The notes under the pieces are model-generated. The model did no database searches, had not been told where the DNA came from, and saw only the letters and a program-made list of their open reading frames with translations. DNA of 64,000 bases from Marivita sp. (GTDB lineage Bacteria > Pseudomonadota > Alphaproteobacteria > Rhodobacterales > Rhodobacteraceae). Numbering within the stretch: position 1 is the stretch's first letter; each line of letters starts with the position of its first letter. The position numbers and the translations under genes are program-made. Positions 16,419 through 25,081 of the stretch are shown piece after piece. Location: contig NZ_JALEGT010000062.1 of NCBI RefSeq assembly GCF_022763305.1, forward strand, positions 1 through 64,000. Direction: 5' to 3'.

Positions 16419-17713
16419 TCCGCGGCCACTGCAACTGCGTTGCGGGCACGGATCGCGTCGACGACATCCACCGCGCTGCCCAATCCGTCTTCATGGAACC
16501 CGTTCTTCATCCATGCGCCACAGAACCACGTCCGTTTCGTTCCGTTCATGTCGCGTACGGTCTCCTGCGCGGCCAGCGCCTCTAGGTCATAGACCGGATG
16601 ACGCAGGGTGCATTCGTCATAGATCAACTCCTCGCGGATCGGACGGGTGGTGTTCAGCGTCACGAAATGCGGGTCATCCTGTGGGATCGGCTGAAGGCTG
16701 TTCATCCAGTAGGTCAGGTCGATGGTGTTCAGTTCTTTGGCTTCGGTCTCGGTGTAATTCCACGAAGACCAGCAAATCCGCTTCTTCGGCATCACACTCG
16801 CATCGGCATGCAACACGACGCGGTTGGGCTGGTACTTGATGGCACCAAGAGCACGCTTTTCCAGTGGTGTCGCATCAGAGAGAAGGCGCAGAGTATCGTC
16901 TGAATGGGTCGCAAAGACGACCTCGTCATAGCGCTCCCACTCGCCGCCATGTGCCTTGATCTCGGCTCCCATCACATCGCGGCGCACCGCATCGATGGGC
17001 GCGCCCAGGCGCAGCGTGACACCACGTTGTTTCAACGACACTTCCAGGCGCCGCACATACTCGATGGAACCATCCTCGACCGTATACCACTGATGCTGGC
17101 CCGATACGGACAACAGCGCATGGTTCTCCATGAACTGCACCAAAGCATGCGCGGGGAAATCCATCACCTTTTCCGTCGGCGTCGACCAGATCGCACCAGT
17201 AAGCGGCAGCAGATAATAGTCCCGGAACCAATCCCCTGTCCCCAGCTGTTCCAGAAACGCCCCAAGATTGAGGCTGCGGTCGCGCGTGGCATCGAGCGCC
17301 CGTTTGTTGAACTTGGCAATGTCTGCCAGCATCCGCAGGAACTTGGGGTTCACGAGGTTCTTTTTCTGCGCGAACACCGACCCAAAAGTCGCCAGCGCGT
17401 ACTCGATCCGCCCGCCATCGAGGCTTGCGCCAAAGCTCATGCTGCTCTTGGTGACCGGCACATCCAACGCGTTGAACAGCCGTGCGAGATGGGGGTAATT
17501 CGCATAGTTGAAAACGATGAAACCGGTATCCACCGGCTGGTCGCCATTCTTGCCCGCAACGATGGTCCGTGCATGCCCTCCAAGACGCGGCTCGGCCTCG
17601 AATAATGTGACGTGATGGTCCTCGGACAGCATGTGCGCGGCCCCCATTCCCGAAATCCCTGCGCCAATCACGGCAATCTTCTTTGGGGCGCTGGCGCGGG
17701 CTTCAAACGGCAT
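16415..17713 (-). CDS. FAD-dependent amine oxidase-like protein, first gene of the RpoE target operon
   Basis: A 432-residue flavoprotein. The N-terminal dinucleotide-binding motif GAGISGMGAAHML (17-29) is followed by the acidic FEAEPRLGGHART segment typical of the amine oxidase/phytoene desaturase superfamily, and a C-terminal FAD loop WFCGAWMKNGFHEDGLGSA. It is the homologue by order of RSP_1091, which is under sigma-E in R. sphaeroides and implicated in fatty-acid modification. A candidate ECF promoter (17745-17774) lies just upstream. It leads an operon with overlaps at every junction. Confidence 0.9.
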   Translation of the reverse strand: MPFEARASAPKKIAVIGAGISGMGAAHMLSEDHHVTLFEAEPRLGGHARTIVAGKNGDQPVDTGFIVFNYANYPHLARLFNALDVPVTKSSMSFGASLDGGRIEYALATFGSVFAQKKNLVNPKFLRMLADIAKFNKRALDATRDRSLNLGAFLEQLGTGDWFRDYYLLPLTGAIWSTPTEKVMDFPAHALVQFMENHALLSVSGQHQWYTVEDGSIEYVRRLEVSLKQRGVTLRLGAPIDAVRRDVMGAEIKAHGGEWERYDEVVFATHSDDTLRLLSDATPLEKRALGAIKYQPNRVVLHADASVMPKKRICWSSWNYTETEAKELNTIDLTYWMNSLQPIPQDDPHFVTLNTTRPIREELIYDECTLRHPVYDLEALAAQETVRDMNGTKRTWFCGAWMKNGFHEDGLGSAVDVVDAIRARNAVAVAAE

Positions 17714-17744
17714 GGCTGTCTCTCTTCTGTGATGTGTCTAGTTT

Positions 17745-17774
17745 TGTTTACGCTCCAAGCCACAGACCGGATGA
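17745..17774 (-). promoter_or_regulatory. Candidate RpoE (ECF) promoter of the amine oxidase operon
   Basis: On the minus strand TCATCC (17769-17774), an 18-nt spacer and TAAACA (17745-17750), giving a short leader before the ATG at 17713. It mirrors the rpoE promoter candidate in element type and spacing. Confidence 0.55.
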
Positions 17775-17795
17775 AAAGAAAAACAAAATATTCTT

Positions 17796-17825
17796 TGATC
17801 CAAACGTGTAGATGCGCCGTATCTT
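17796..17825 (+). promoter_or_regulatory. Candidate RpoE (ECF) autoregulatory promoter of rpoE-chrR
   Basis: TGATCC (17796-17801), an 18-nt spacer and TATCTT (17820-17825). TGATCC is the -35 element known for RpoE/ECF11 sigma factors. Transcription would start near 17832, downstream of the first possible ATG codons, which supports the rpoE start at 17893. Confidence 0.65.
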
Positions 17826-17892
17826 CGGCATGTTCACGACAACCGTGCTTTCGTCGGATTGCCAAGTCTCTCCCGTTGCCAAGGGGATGGAA

Positions 17893-18486
17893 ATGCGCGA
17901 ATCCTGCGCAGAACGCGCGAACGGAACGGATACATTGACTGCAGGAATGCGAAACGACGTCTTACCGTGGGTCGACGACCTGATTGCGGTCCGCGATGCG
18001 CGGGACGAAGCCGCGTTCATCCGGGTGTTCGGACATTTCGGTCCCCGGGTGAAAGCGTTTCTGATGCGGACGGGCATGGACGCAGCGCTGGCCGAGGAAT
18101 GCGCGCAGGAAGTGCTCGTTACCGTTTGGAACAAGGCGCATCTCTACGATGCGAGCCGGGCAAGTCCATCGACATGGATTTTCACCATCGCCCGGAACAA
18201 GAAGATAGATGTGCTGCGAAAACAGCGGCGCCCGGAACCCGAGGATCTTCCCTGGGGGCCGGAAGCAGAGCCCGACCAGGCGGATGTGATCGGGCTGCAA
18301 CAGGAGAGCGAGCAACTGGGTCGTGCCCTGCGCGACCTGCCCGAGAAACAAAGGGAGCTGATTGAAAAGGCCTATTTCGGAGACTTGTCCCACAGCGAAA
18401 TCGCGGATCAGACAGGTCTTCCTCTGGGCACGATCAAATCCCGCATTAGGTTGGCGCTCGAACGCTTGCGCCACTCGATGAAGTGA
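17893..18486 (+). CDS. rpoE: ECF sigma factor RpoE (ECF11, singlet-oxygen response)
   Basis: A 197-residue ECF sigma factor with only sigma regions 2 and 4. Region 2 contains AAFIRVFGHFGPRVKAFL and the CAQEVLVTVW block with the -10 recognition helix; region 4 contains LGRALRDLPEKQRELI and the LPLGTIKSRIRLALERLR helix-turn-helix that reads the -35 element. The acidic linker PEPEDLPWGPEAEPDQAD is characteristic of the RpoE/ChrR group. ATG at 17893 is chosen for its AAGGGG ribosome-binding site and because it lies after the predicted transcription start; 17812, 17887 and 17947 are other candidates. The anti-sigma gene chrR follows after 7 bp. Confidence 0.93.
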   Translation: MRESCAERANGTDTLTAGMRNDVLPWVDDLIAVRDARDEAAFIRVFGHFGPRVKAFLMRTGMDAALAEECAQEVLVTVWNKAHLYDASRASPSTWIFTIARNKKIDVLRKQRRPEPEDLPWGPEAEPDQADVIGLQQESEQLGRALRDLPEKQRELIEKAYFGDLSHSEIADQTGLPLGTIKSRIRLALERLRHSMK

Positions 18487-18493
18487 CACTGAC

Positions 18494-19147
18494 ATGACTG
18501 TAAAACACCACCTCACTGACGATCTCTTGATGGCCTATTCGGCGGGTGATCTGCCCGAGGCCGTCAACCTGATCGTGGCGACACATATCTCGCTGTGCGA
18601 TGAATGCCGGTCTGCCTTGGGCAGCTATGATGCGGTGGGCGGTGCCCTGCTCGACACATGCGACACGGTCGAGTTGTCCGGCAACAGCCTTGCATCGGTG
18701 CTGGACATGATCCACGCCCAAGACAGCGGCATTGAGGAAAACTCCGCACCGATCCGTGTGCAGGACGACATCCTGCCAGCCCCCCTGTGCGATTACGTCG
18801 GTGGCGGGTTGGACAACGTACGCTGGCGTCCGGTCGGCATGGGTGTGAAGCAGGCGATCCTGCCCACCTCAAGCGAAGCAACGGCACGTCTTCTCTATAT
18901 TCCGGCCGGCACCGCGATCCCGGATCACGGGCACCACGGCTTGGAACTGACTCTGGTTCTCAAGGGCGCCTTTCAGGACGAAGGCGGGTATTTCGGCCGG
19001 GGCGAAATCGAAGTTGCCAGCGAAGATCTGAACCACACGCCGGTCGCGGACATCTCCGAGGATTGCATCTGCCTTGCTGTCACAGACGCGCCGCTCAAGT
19101 TCAAGGGTCTGGTGCCACGCATCGCGCAACCGTTCCTCGGCATATAA
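18494..19147 (+). CDS. chrR: ChrR zinc-binding anti-sigma factor
   Basis: A 217-residue two-domain anti-sigma factor that holds RpoE inactive until singlet oxygen or organic hydroperoxides appear. The N-terminal ZAS domain has the zinc ligands His6, His31, Cys35 and Cys38, the same ligand numbers known for R. sphaeroides ChrR. The C-terminal cupin-like domain carries DHGHHGLE (145-151) and His181, which form the second metal site needed for release of the sigma factor. It is co-transcribed with rpoE and followed by a terminator. Identification is firm. Confidence 0.95.
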   Translation: MTVKHHLTDDLLMAYSAGDLPEAVNLIVATHISLCDECRSALGSYDAVGGALLDTCDTVELSGNSLASVLDMIHAQDSGIEENSAPIRVQDDILPAPLCDYVGGGLDNVRWRPVGMGVKQAILPTSSEATARLLYIPAGTAIPDHGHHGLELTLVLKGAFQDEGGYFGRGEIEVASEDLNHTPVADISEDCICLAVTDAPLKFKGLVPRIAQPFLGI

Positions 19148-19165
19148 GCCGACAACCTGACCGAC

Positions 19166-19197
19166 GAAAAAGGGGGCCAACCGGCCCCCTCTTCTTT
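19166..19197. terminator. Bidirectional terminator between chrR and lpd
   Basis: AGGGGGCC (19171-19178) and GGCCCCCT (19183-19190) form an 8-bp stem with a 4-nt loop, flanked by an A-run on the left and a pyrimidine/T-rich stretch on the right. It serves the convergent chrR (+) and lpd (-) genes. Confidence 0.88.
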
Positions 19198-19202
19198 TGC
19201 GT

Positions 19203-20942
19203 TTACGCCTTTTTCTTCTTCGTCGGCATCAGATCGGTGATCGTGCCCTCGAACATCTCGGCGGCAAAGTTCACGGTTTCCGACAGGGTCGGGTGCGGGT
19301 GGATCGTGTGGCCCAGATCAACCGCATCCGCGCCCATCTCGATGGCAAGTGCCACTTCCGAGATCAGATCACCGGCATTGGTGCCGACGATGCAGGCCCC
19401 GATCACGCGGTCATCTTCCGGATCAAAGAGCAGTTTGGTGATCCCCTCGTTGCGTCCATTCGACAGGGACCGCCCGGAAGCCGCCCAAGGGAACACGCCC
19501 TTCTCGTACTTGATCCCCTGCGCCTTGGCTTGCGTTTCGGTCACGCCGCACCACGCCACTTCGGGGTCGGTATAGGCCACCGATGGGATCAACTGCGCAT
19601 CAAAGAACCGCTTGTGTCCGGCGGCAACCTCTGCCGCGACCTTGCCTTCGTGCACGGCCTTGTGCGCCAGCATCGGCTGACCAACCACATCGCCAATCGC
19701 AAAGATATGCGGCACACCCGTGCGCTGCTGGTTGTCCACGGCGATAAAGCCGCGATCATCCACAGCCACACCCGCCTTTTCGGCGTCTATCAGCTTGCCG
19801 TTCGGCTTGCGGCCCACCGCCACCAGCACCTTGTCGAACATATCGTCAAAGGTCTCGCCCTTGTCATTCTCGAACGTGACCTTGAGGCCTTTCTTCTGCG
19901 CCTCGACAGCCGTCACCTTGGTCTTGAGCCAGATGTTTTCGTACCGGCCCTCGATCCGCTTGTGGAGCGGTTTGACGATGTCCTTGTCAGCGCCCGGCAT
20001 CAGCTGATCCATGAACTCCACAACCGAGATCTTCGACCCCAGCGCGTCATAGACACAGGCCATTTCCAGACCGATGATCCCACCGCCCAGAATGAGCATC
20101 CGCTTCGGAATATCCCGCAGCTCCAGCGCCCCGGTCGAGTCGATCACCCGCTCGTCGTCATGTGGAATGAACGGCAGGTTCACCGGCTCGGACCCGGCAG
20201 CGATAATGCATTGATCAAAGCTGACATTGGTCTTGCCGCTGTCACCGATCACTTCGATCATGTTCGGCCCGGTAAAGGTTCCATAGCCTTGGACCACCTG
20301 AACCTTGCGCCCCTTTGCAAGACCGCTCAGACCGCCGGTCAATTGACCAACGACGCGATTCTTGAAGTCGCGCAGTTCATCAAGGTCGATCTTCGGCTTG
20401 CCGAAACTGATCCCGTGCGAGGACATCTCCTCAGCCTCGGTGATCACCTTGGCCACGTGCAGCAAAGCCTTCGACGGGATACAGCCCACGTTCAGACACA
20501 CACCACCCAGTGACGGGTACTTCTCGATCAGGACAACTTTCTTGCCCAGATCCGCCGCCCGGAATGCCGCCGTGTAGCCACCGGGGCCAGAGCCCAGAAC
20601 GACAACCTCGGCATGCACATCGCCCTTGCCGGACGCGGTGCCGGTTGCCGCGACAGATTTCGGCACTTCAGGCGCTGTCTCTGCCGCCTTCGGCGCCTCG
20701 TCCGCTTTGGCGTCCGCGCTTTCCAGAACCATGATCACGGTGCCTTCAGAGACCTTGTCGCCTTCGGCCACCTTGATCTCGGTGATCTTGCCAGCCGCAG
20801 GCGATGGCACTTCCATCGTCGCCTTGTCGGATTCCAGTTCGATCAGCGGGTCTTCTGCTGACACAGTGTCGCCCACGCTGACCAGAACGGTGACAACGGG
20901 TACGTCTTTGAAATCCCCGATATCGGGTACTTTGACATCCAT
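19203..20942 (-). CDS. lpd: Dihydrolipoyl dehydrogenase (E3) with N-terminal lipoyl domain
   Basis: A 579-residue E3 component of the pyruvate dehydrogenase complex. An extra N-terminal lipoyl domain (1-75, lipoylated Lys40 in ESDKATME) and an Ala/Pro/Glu-rich linker precede the flavin disulfide reductase part with GSGPGGYTAAF (118-128) and the redox pair Cys149/Cys154 in GGVCLNVGC. The C-terminal half carries the NAD-binding GGGIIGLE motif and the HPHPT catalytic-His interface motif. It regenerates lipoamide with NAD+ as acceptor. Third gene of aceE-aceF-lpd, 13 nt after aceF. Confidence 0.95.
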   Translation of the reverse strand: MDVKVPDIGDFKDVPVVTVLVSVGDTVSAEDPLIELESDKATMEVPSPAAGKITEIKVAEGDKVSEGTVIMVLESADAKADEAPKAAETAPEVPKSVAATGTASGKGDVHAEVVVLGSGPGGYTAAFRAADLGKKVVLIEKYPSLGGVCLNVGCIPSKALLHVAKVITEAEEMSSHGISFGKPKIDLDELRDFKNRVVGQLTGGLSGLAKGRKVQVVQGYGTFTGPNMIEVIGDSGKTNVSFDQCIIAAGSEPVNLPFIPHDDERVIDSTGALELRDIPKRMLILGGGIIGLEMACVYDALGSKISVVEFMDQLMPGADKDIVKPLHKRIEGRYENIWLKTKVTAVEAQKKGLKVTFENDKGETFDDMFDKVLVAVGRKPNGKLIDAEKAGVAVDDRGFIAVDNQQRTGVPHIFAIGDVVGQPMLAHKAVHEGKVAAEVAAGHKRFFDAQLIPSVAYTDPEVAWCGVTETQAKAQGIKYEKGVFPWAASGRSLSNGRNEGITKLLFDPEDDRVIGACIVGTNAGDLISEVALAIEMGADAVDLGHTIHPHPTLSETVNFAAEMFEGTITDLMPTKKKKA

Positions 20943-20955
20943 CAGATCGTCCCCC

Positions 20956-22215
20956 TTACCACATCAACTTGCGCATATCGCCCAGCAGCGTCTTGAGCGT
21001 CACGCAGAAGCGCGCGGCCAAGGCGCCATCGACGGCACGGTGATCGTAAGACAGCGACAGTGGCTGCATCAGGCGCGGCACGAATTCCTCACCATTCCAG
21101 ACCGGCGCCATCTTGGACCGGGTCAGACCGAGGATCGCCACTTCGGGCGCGTTTACGATGGGGGTAAAGCTGGTGCCCCCGATGCCGCCAAGCGACGAAA
21201 TGGTAAAGGTCGCGCCCTGCATGTCTTTGGACTTGAGATTGCCTTCCCGTGCCGCTTTCGACAGCTCCATCAGCTCCTTGGAAATCTCGACCAGACCCTT
21301 GCGATCCGCATCCTTGATCACCGGAACCATCAGACCGTTCGGCGTATCCGCCGCAAAGCCGATATTGTAGAAGTCCTTTTTGATCAGCTTGTCGCCATCG
21401 GGATGGATCGACGAATTGAACTCCCAATGCTCTTTCAGAGCAGACACCGACGCCTTGATGACAAAGGACAGAAGCGTCACGCGATAGCCGTTGTCCTTGG
21501 CCATCGTGTCCATTTCCTTGCGGTACTTGTCGAGATCCGTGATGTCCGCCTCGTCATTATGCGTGACATGCGGAATGTTGAGCCAGGACCGGTGCAGCGC
21601 CGGGCCAGAGATCTTCTTGATCCGGGGCATCTCGATCTCTTCGATCGGCCCGAACTTGGAAAAGTCCACAGCCGGGATCGGCGGAATCCCCATGCCACCA
21701 GACACAGCGCCACTCGCAGCAGCCGGGGCCGCTGTGGCTTTCAGCGCCTTCATCACGTCTTCCCGCAGGATGCGCCCCTTGCGACCGGTGCCGTTCACCG
21801 TGGCCAGATCGACGTCCACGGTCCGGGCGAAGGCCCGCACCGACGGCGATGCGTGAATCTTGCCAAACCCGGCATCGGTTTTGGCAGGTGCCGGTGCAGG
21901 CGCAGCAGCCGGTGCCGCCGCCTTCGGCGCTTCAGCTTTTGGCTCTTCCTTCGCAGCCTCTTTCGGCGCATCAGCTGCGCCATCAGCCTCGAGGATCAGG
22001 ATCAACGATCCTTCCGACACCTTGTCGCCCTCGGACACCTTGATCTCTTTCACCACGCCGGCGGCAGAGCTTGGCACTTCCATCGTCGCCTTGTCGGACT
22101 CAAGTTCGACAATCGGATCTTCGACGGCAATCGTGTCACCTACACTCACCAGAACGGTGACGATAGGCACATCGGTGAAATCGCCAATGTCGGGTACTTT
22201 AACTTCTACGGTCAT
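20956..22215 (-). CDS. aceF: Dihydrolipoamide acetyltransferase (E2) of pyruvate dehydrogenase
   Basis: A 419-residue E2 core protein. It has a single lipoyl domain (1-77, Lys42), an Ala/Pro-rich flexible linker (about 85-125), a peripheral subunit-binding domain (about 127-165) and a catalytic acetyltransferase domain whose active-site motif SYDHRAVDG is near the C-terminus. It transfers the acetyl group from lipoate to CoA. The single lipoyl domain is compensated by another on E3. Its first 40 residues closely resemble those of lpd, which points to duplication of the lipoyl module within the operon. Confidence 0.95.
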   Translation of the reverse strand: MTVEVKVPDIGDFTDVPIVTVLVSVGDTIAVEDPIVELESDKATMEVPSSAAGVVKEIKVSEGDKVSEGSLILILEADGAADAPKEAAKEEPKAEAPKAAAPAAAPAPAPAKTDAGFGKIHASPSVRAFARTVDVDLATVNGTGRKGRILREDVMKALKATAAPAAASGAVSGGMGIPPIPAVDFSKFGPIEEIEMPRIKKISGPALHRSWLNIPHVTHNDEADITDLDKYRKEMDTMAKDNGYRVTLLSFVIKASVSALKEHWEFNSSIHPDGDKLIKKDFYNIGFAADTPNGLMVPVIKDADRKGLVEISKELMELSKAAREGNLKSKDMQGATFTISSLGGIGGTSFTPIVNAPEVAILGLTRSKMAPVWNGEEFVPRLMQPLSLSYDHRAVDGALAARFCVTLKTLLGDMRKLMW

Positions 22216-22234
22216 AATCTTGGTCTCCTCCCGC

Positions 22235-24895
22235 TCACACCAGACGCGGGTTCGGCTTGTCGCCGTCGATGTCGTATTTCTTCAAAGCCAGTTGCAGGTC
22301 TTTCTCGGTCACCGCGCCCTCGCGGTAGAGATCGACCATCGCAGCGGCGGCGATGTGGTTGGCGTCCACTTCAAAGAACCGGCGCAGGTTCACGCGGCTG
22401 TCCGACCGGCCATAGCCATCGGTGCCCAGAACCGTGAACCGACCCGGCACAAAGGCGCGGATTTGTTCGGCGTAGTTCTTCATGTAGTCCGTTGCGGCAA
22501 TCACCGGACCTTTCGCACCCTCTAGCTGCTGGGTGACATACGGCACTTTCGGCTCGGCCAGCGGGTTCAGACGGTTGTGACGTGCACAATCCTGACCATC
22601 CCGCGCCAACTCGTTCAGCGATGTGGCCGACCAGATGTCCGACGTGACACCGAAGTCTTCCTTGAGCATCTCGGCCGCCTTTAGCGCCTGAACAAGGATC
22701 GTCCCCGACCCCATCAGGTTCACGTGCTTCTTGCCCGGCTTCGCTGTCTTGTGCAGCCGGTAGAGACCTTTGATGATGCCCTCTTCAGCACCCATCGGCA
22801 TCTCCGGGTGGCTGTAGTTCTCGTTCATCAGCGTCAGGTAGAAATACACGTCTTCCTGATCGACAAACATCCGCTGCAAACCGTGCTGCACGATCACCGC
22901 CACTTCATAGCTGAAGGTCGGGTCATAGCTGATGCAGTTCGGAATGGTGCCCGCAAGGATGTGCGAATGCCCGTCCTCGTGCTGCAACCCTTCGCCGTTG
23001 AGCGTGGTCCGCCCGGCAGTCCCACCCAGCATGAAGCCCCGCGCACGGCTGTCCCCCGCGGCCCAGGCCAGATCGCCGATCCGCTGGAAGCCGAACATCG
23101 AGTAATAGATGAAGAACGGGATCATCGGCACGCCGTGGTTGGAATACGACGTTGCCGCCGCGATCCAGTCCGCCATCGCGCCCGCTTCGTTGATGCCTTC
23201 CTGAAGAACCTGACCATCCAGGCTCTCTTTGTAGAACATCATCTGGTCTTTATCCTGCGGGGTGTAGTTCTGCCCCAGCGGGTTGTAGATCCCCGCAGAC
23301 CGGAACAGACCTTCCATCCCGAAGGTGCGGCTTTCATCCGGCACGATCGGCACGATGTTCTTGCCGATCTTCTTGTCACGGAGCAGCGTCGTCAGGATAC
23401 GCACGAATGCCATTGTCGTGGAAATCTCGCGATCCCCCGTCGACTCAAGCTGACCCTTGAACTGCTCCAGTGCCGGGATTTCCAGCTTCGGTGCGTCTTT
23501 CCAATGGCGCACAGGGAACGACCCGCCCAGCTCTTTCCGGCGATCCGCCAGATAGGCCTTCTGTGCGTTGTTCAAACTGACAAACGGCACGTCCTTCTCC
23601 AGCTCTTCATCGGTGACCGGAATCTGGAACCGATCCCGCATCGCCTTGAGCTGGTCGAACTGCATCTTTTTCTGCTGGTGCGTGGTGTTCTGGCCTTCGC
23701 CAGCGGTGCCCATGCCATAGCCTTTGACGGTCTTGACCAGCAGACAGGTCGGCGTGCCCTTGGCCTTGGTCGCCCGCAGGAACGCGTTGTAGACCTTCTT
23801 CGGATCATGCCCGCCCCGGCGCAGCGCCCAGATCTGATCGTCGGTCCAGTCTTCGACCAGAGCGGCCGTCTCGGGGTATTTGCCAAAGAAATGCTCGCGA
23901 ATATACGCGCCATCCTTCGACTTGAATGTCTGGTAATCGCCATCGACGGTTTCATCCATCAACTGGCGCAGCTTGCCGGACGTGTCCCGCTCCAGCAACT
24001 CGTCCCAGCCCCGACCCCACAGCAGTTTGATCACGTCCCAACCGGCACCCCGGAAGTCACCCTCAAGCTCCTGCACGATCTTGCCGTTACCGCGCACCGG
24101 GCCATCAAGACGCTGGAGGTTGCAGTTGATGACGAATATCAGGTTGTCGAGCCCTTCGCGCACGGCCAAATCGATGGCACCCCGGCTTTCCGGCTCGTCC
24201 ATCTCTCCGTCGCCAAGGAAGCACCACACCTTGCGGTCGCCCATGTCGATCAGGCCACGGTTGTGCATATATTTCATGAACCGCGCCTGATAGATCGCCA
24301 TGAGCGGCCCCAGACCCATCGAAACGGTCGGGAACTGCCAGTAATCCGGCATCAGCCACGGGTGCGGATAGGAACTCAGACCACCGCCATCAACCTCGGA
24401 CCGGAACGCCTCAAGCTGTTCGGCGCTGATGCGGCCTTCCATGAACGACCGGGCATAGATGCCGGGAATGACGTGGCCTTGGAAGAACACCAGATCGCCG
24501 CCGTGGATCGCGGATTTCGACCGCCAGAAATGGTTGAGACCAATATCATACAAGGCCGCCGACGATGCGAAGGAGGCGATATGCCCGCCATATTCGCTGC
24601 TGACCTTGTTCCGCTTGACCACGGTCGCCATCGCGTTCCACCGGTTGATGGTGCGGATACGCCATTCCATCTCGGTATCGCCGGGGATGTCGACTTCGTC
24701 ATCCGGCGCGATGGTGTTCTGATAGGGTGTGGTCGCCGAAAACGGCAGCTTCGCGCCCGCAGCGCGTGCCTGCTGCACCGCTTTGTCGAGCAGGAAATGC
24801 GCACGATCCGCGCCATCCCGAAGGATCACGTCTTCAATCGCGTCTTGCCATTCCTGGGATTCGACCGGGTCAATATCTTGGGGGCTGTCTTTCAT
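22235..24895 (-). CDS. aceE: Pyruvate dehydrogenase E1 component, homodimeric type
   Basis: An 886-residue thiamine-diphosphate enzyme that decarboxylates pyruvate and acetylates E2. It is the single-chain AceE type common in gamma-proteobacteria, not the alpha/beta PdhA-PdhB type used by many alphaproteobacteria. The ThDP/Mg motif GDGEMDEPESRG followed by NCNLQRLDGP is near residue 225-260. First gene of the complex operon, preceded by a 186-bp gap after dld that contains a paired inverted repeat and probably the promoter. Length matches E. coli AceE (887). Confidence 0.96.
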   Translation of the reverse strand: MKDSPQDIDPVESQEWQDAIEDVILRDGADRAHFLLDKAVQQARAAGAKLPFSATTPYQNTIAPDDEVDIPGDTEMEWRIRTINRWNAMATVVKRNKVSSEYGGHIASFASSAALYDIGLNHFWRSKSAIHGGDLVFFQGHVIPGIYARSFMEGRISAEQLEAFRSEVDGGGLSSYPHPWLMPDYWQFPTVSMGLGPLMAIYQARFMKYMHNRGLIDMGDRKVWCFLGDGEMDEPESRGAIDLAVREGLDNLIFVINCNLQRLDGPVRGNGKIVQELEGDFRGAGWDVIKLLWGRGWDELLERDTSGKLRQLMDETVDGDYQTFKSKDGAYIREHFFGKYPETAALVEDWTDDQIWALRRGGHDPKKVYNAFLRATKAKGTPTCLLVKTVKGYGMGTAGEGQNTTHQQKKMQFDQLKAMRDRFQIPVTDEELEKDVPFVSLNNAQKAYLADRRKELGGSFPVRHWKDAPKLEIPALEQFKGQLESTGDREISTTMAFVRILTTLLRDKKIGKNIVPIVPDESRTFGMEGLFRSAGIYNPLGQNYTPQDKDQMMFYKESLDGQVLQEGINEAGAMADWIAAATSYSNHGVPMIPFFIYYSMFGFQRIGDLAWAAGDSRARGFMLGGTAGRTTLNGEGLQHEDGHSHILAGTIPNCISYDPTFSYEVAVIVQHGLQRMFVDQEDVYFYLTLMNENYSHPEMPMGAEEGIIKGLYRLHKTAKPGKKHVNLMGSGTILVQALKAAEMLKEDFGVTSDIWSATSLNELARDGQDCARHNRLNPLAEPKVPYVTQQLEGAKGPVIAATDYMKNYAEQIRAFVPGRFTVLGTDGYGRSDSRVNLRRFFEVDANHIAAAAMVDLYREGAVTEKDLQLALKKYDIDGDKPNPRLV

Positions 24896-24939
24896 AATCC
24901 CTCTTCCCTTGGTCTGGCCGTTCTGGCCAATAGTTTATC

Positions 24940-24974
24940 GTTGAACAAATTGCTTGGGCGCAATCTTACTCAAC
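24940..24974. promoter_or_regulatory. Interrupted dyad upstream of aceE
   Basis: Two nested pairs of arms, GTTGA/TCAAC (24940-24944, 24970-24974) and ATTGC/GCAAT (24949-24953, 24960-24964), share one centre 62 bp upstream of the aceE ATG. This is a candidate binding site for a regulator of pyruvate dehydrogenase, or a leader hairpin. Confidence 0.4.
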
Positions 24975-25081
24975 AACCTAACGCGCTCCTAGCATGCCCG
25001 GTTCCCTTGGGGCAGTAAGGCAACGTCATATCATCCATGCATCAGGCGCATGGCAAATTGGTTCACAATTAAACAAATATC

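Noticed and set aside
22724-25018. A 764-codon open frame antisense to aceE
   Set aside because: It is a shadow of a high-GC gene: the minus-strand frame encodes AceE with full conserved motifs, and the antisense product is rich in Arg/His/Val without any domain.
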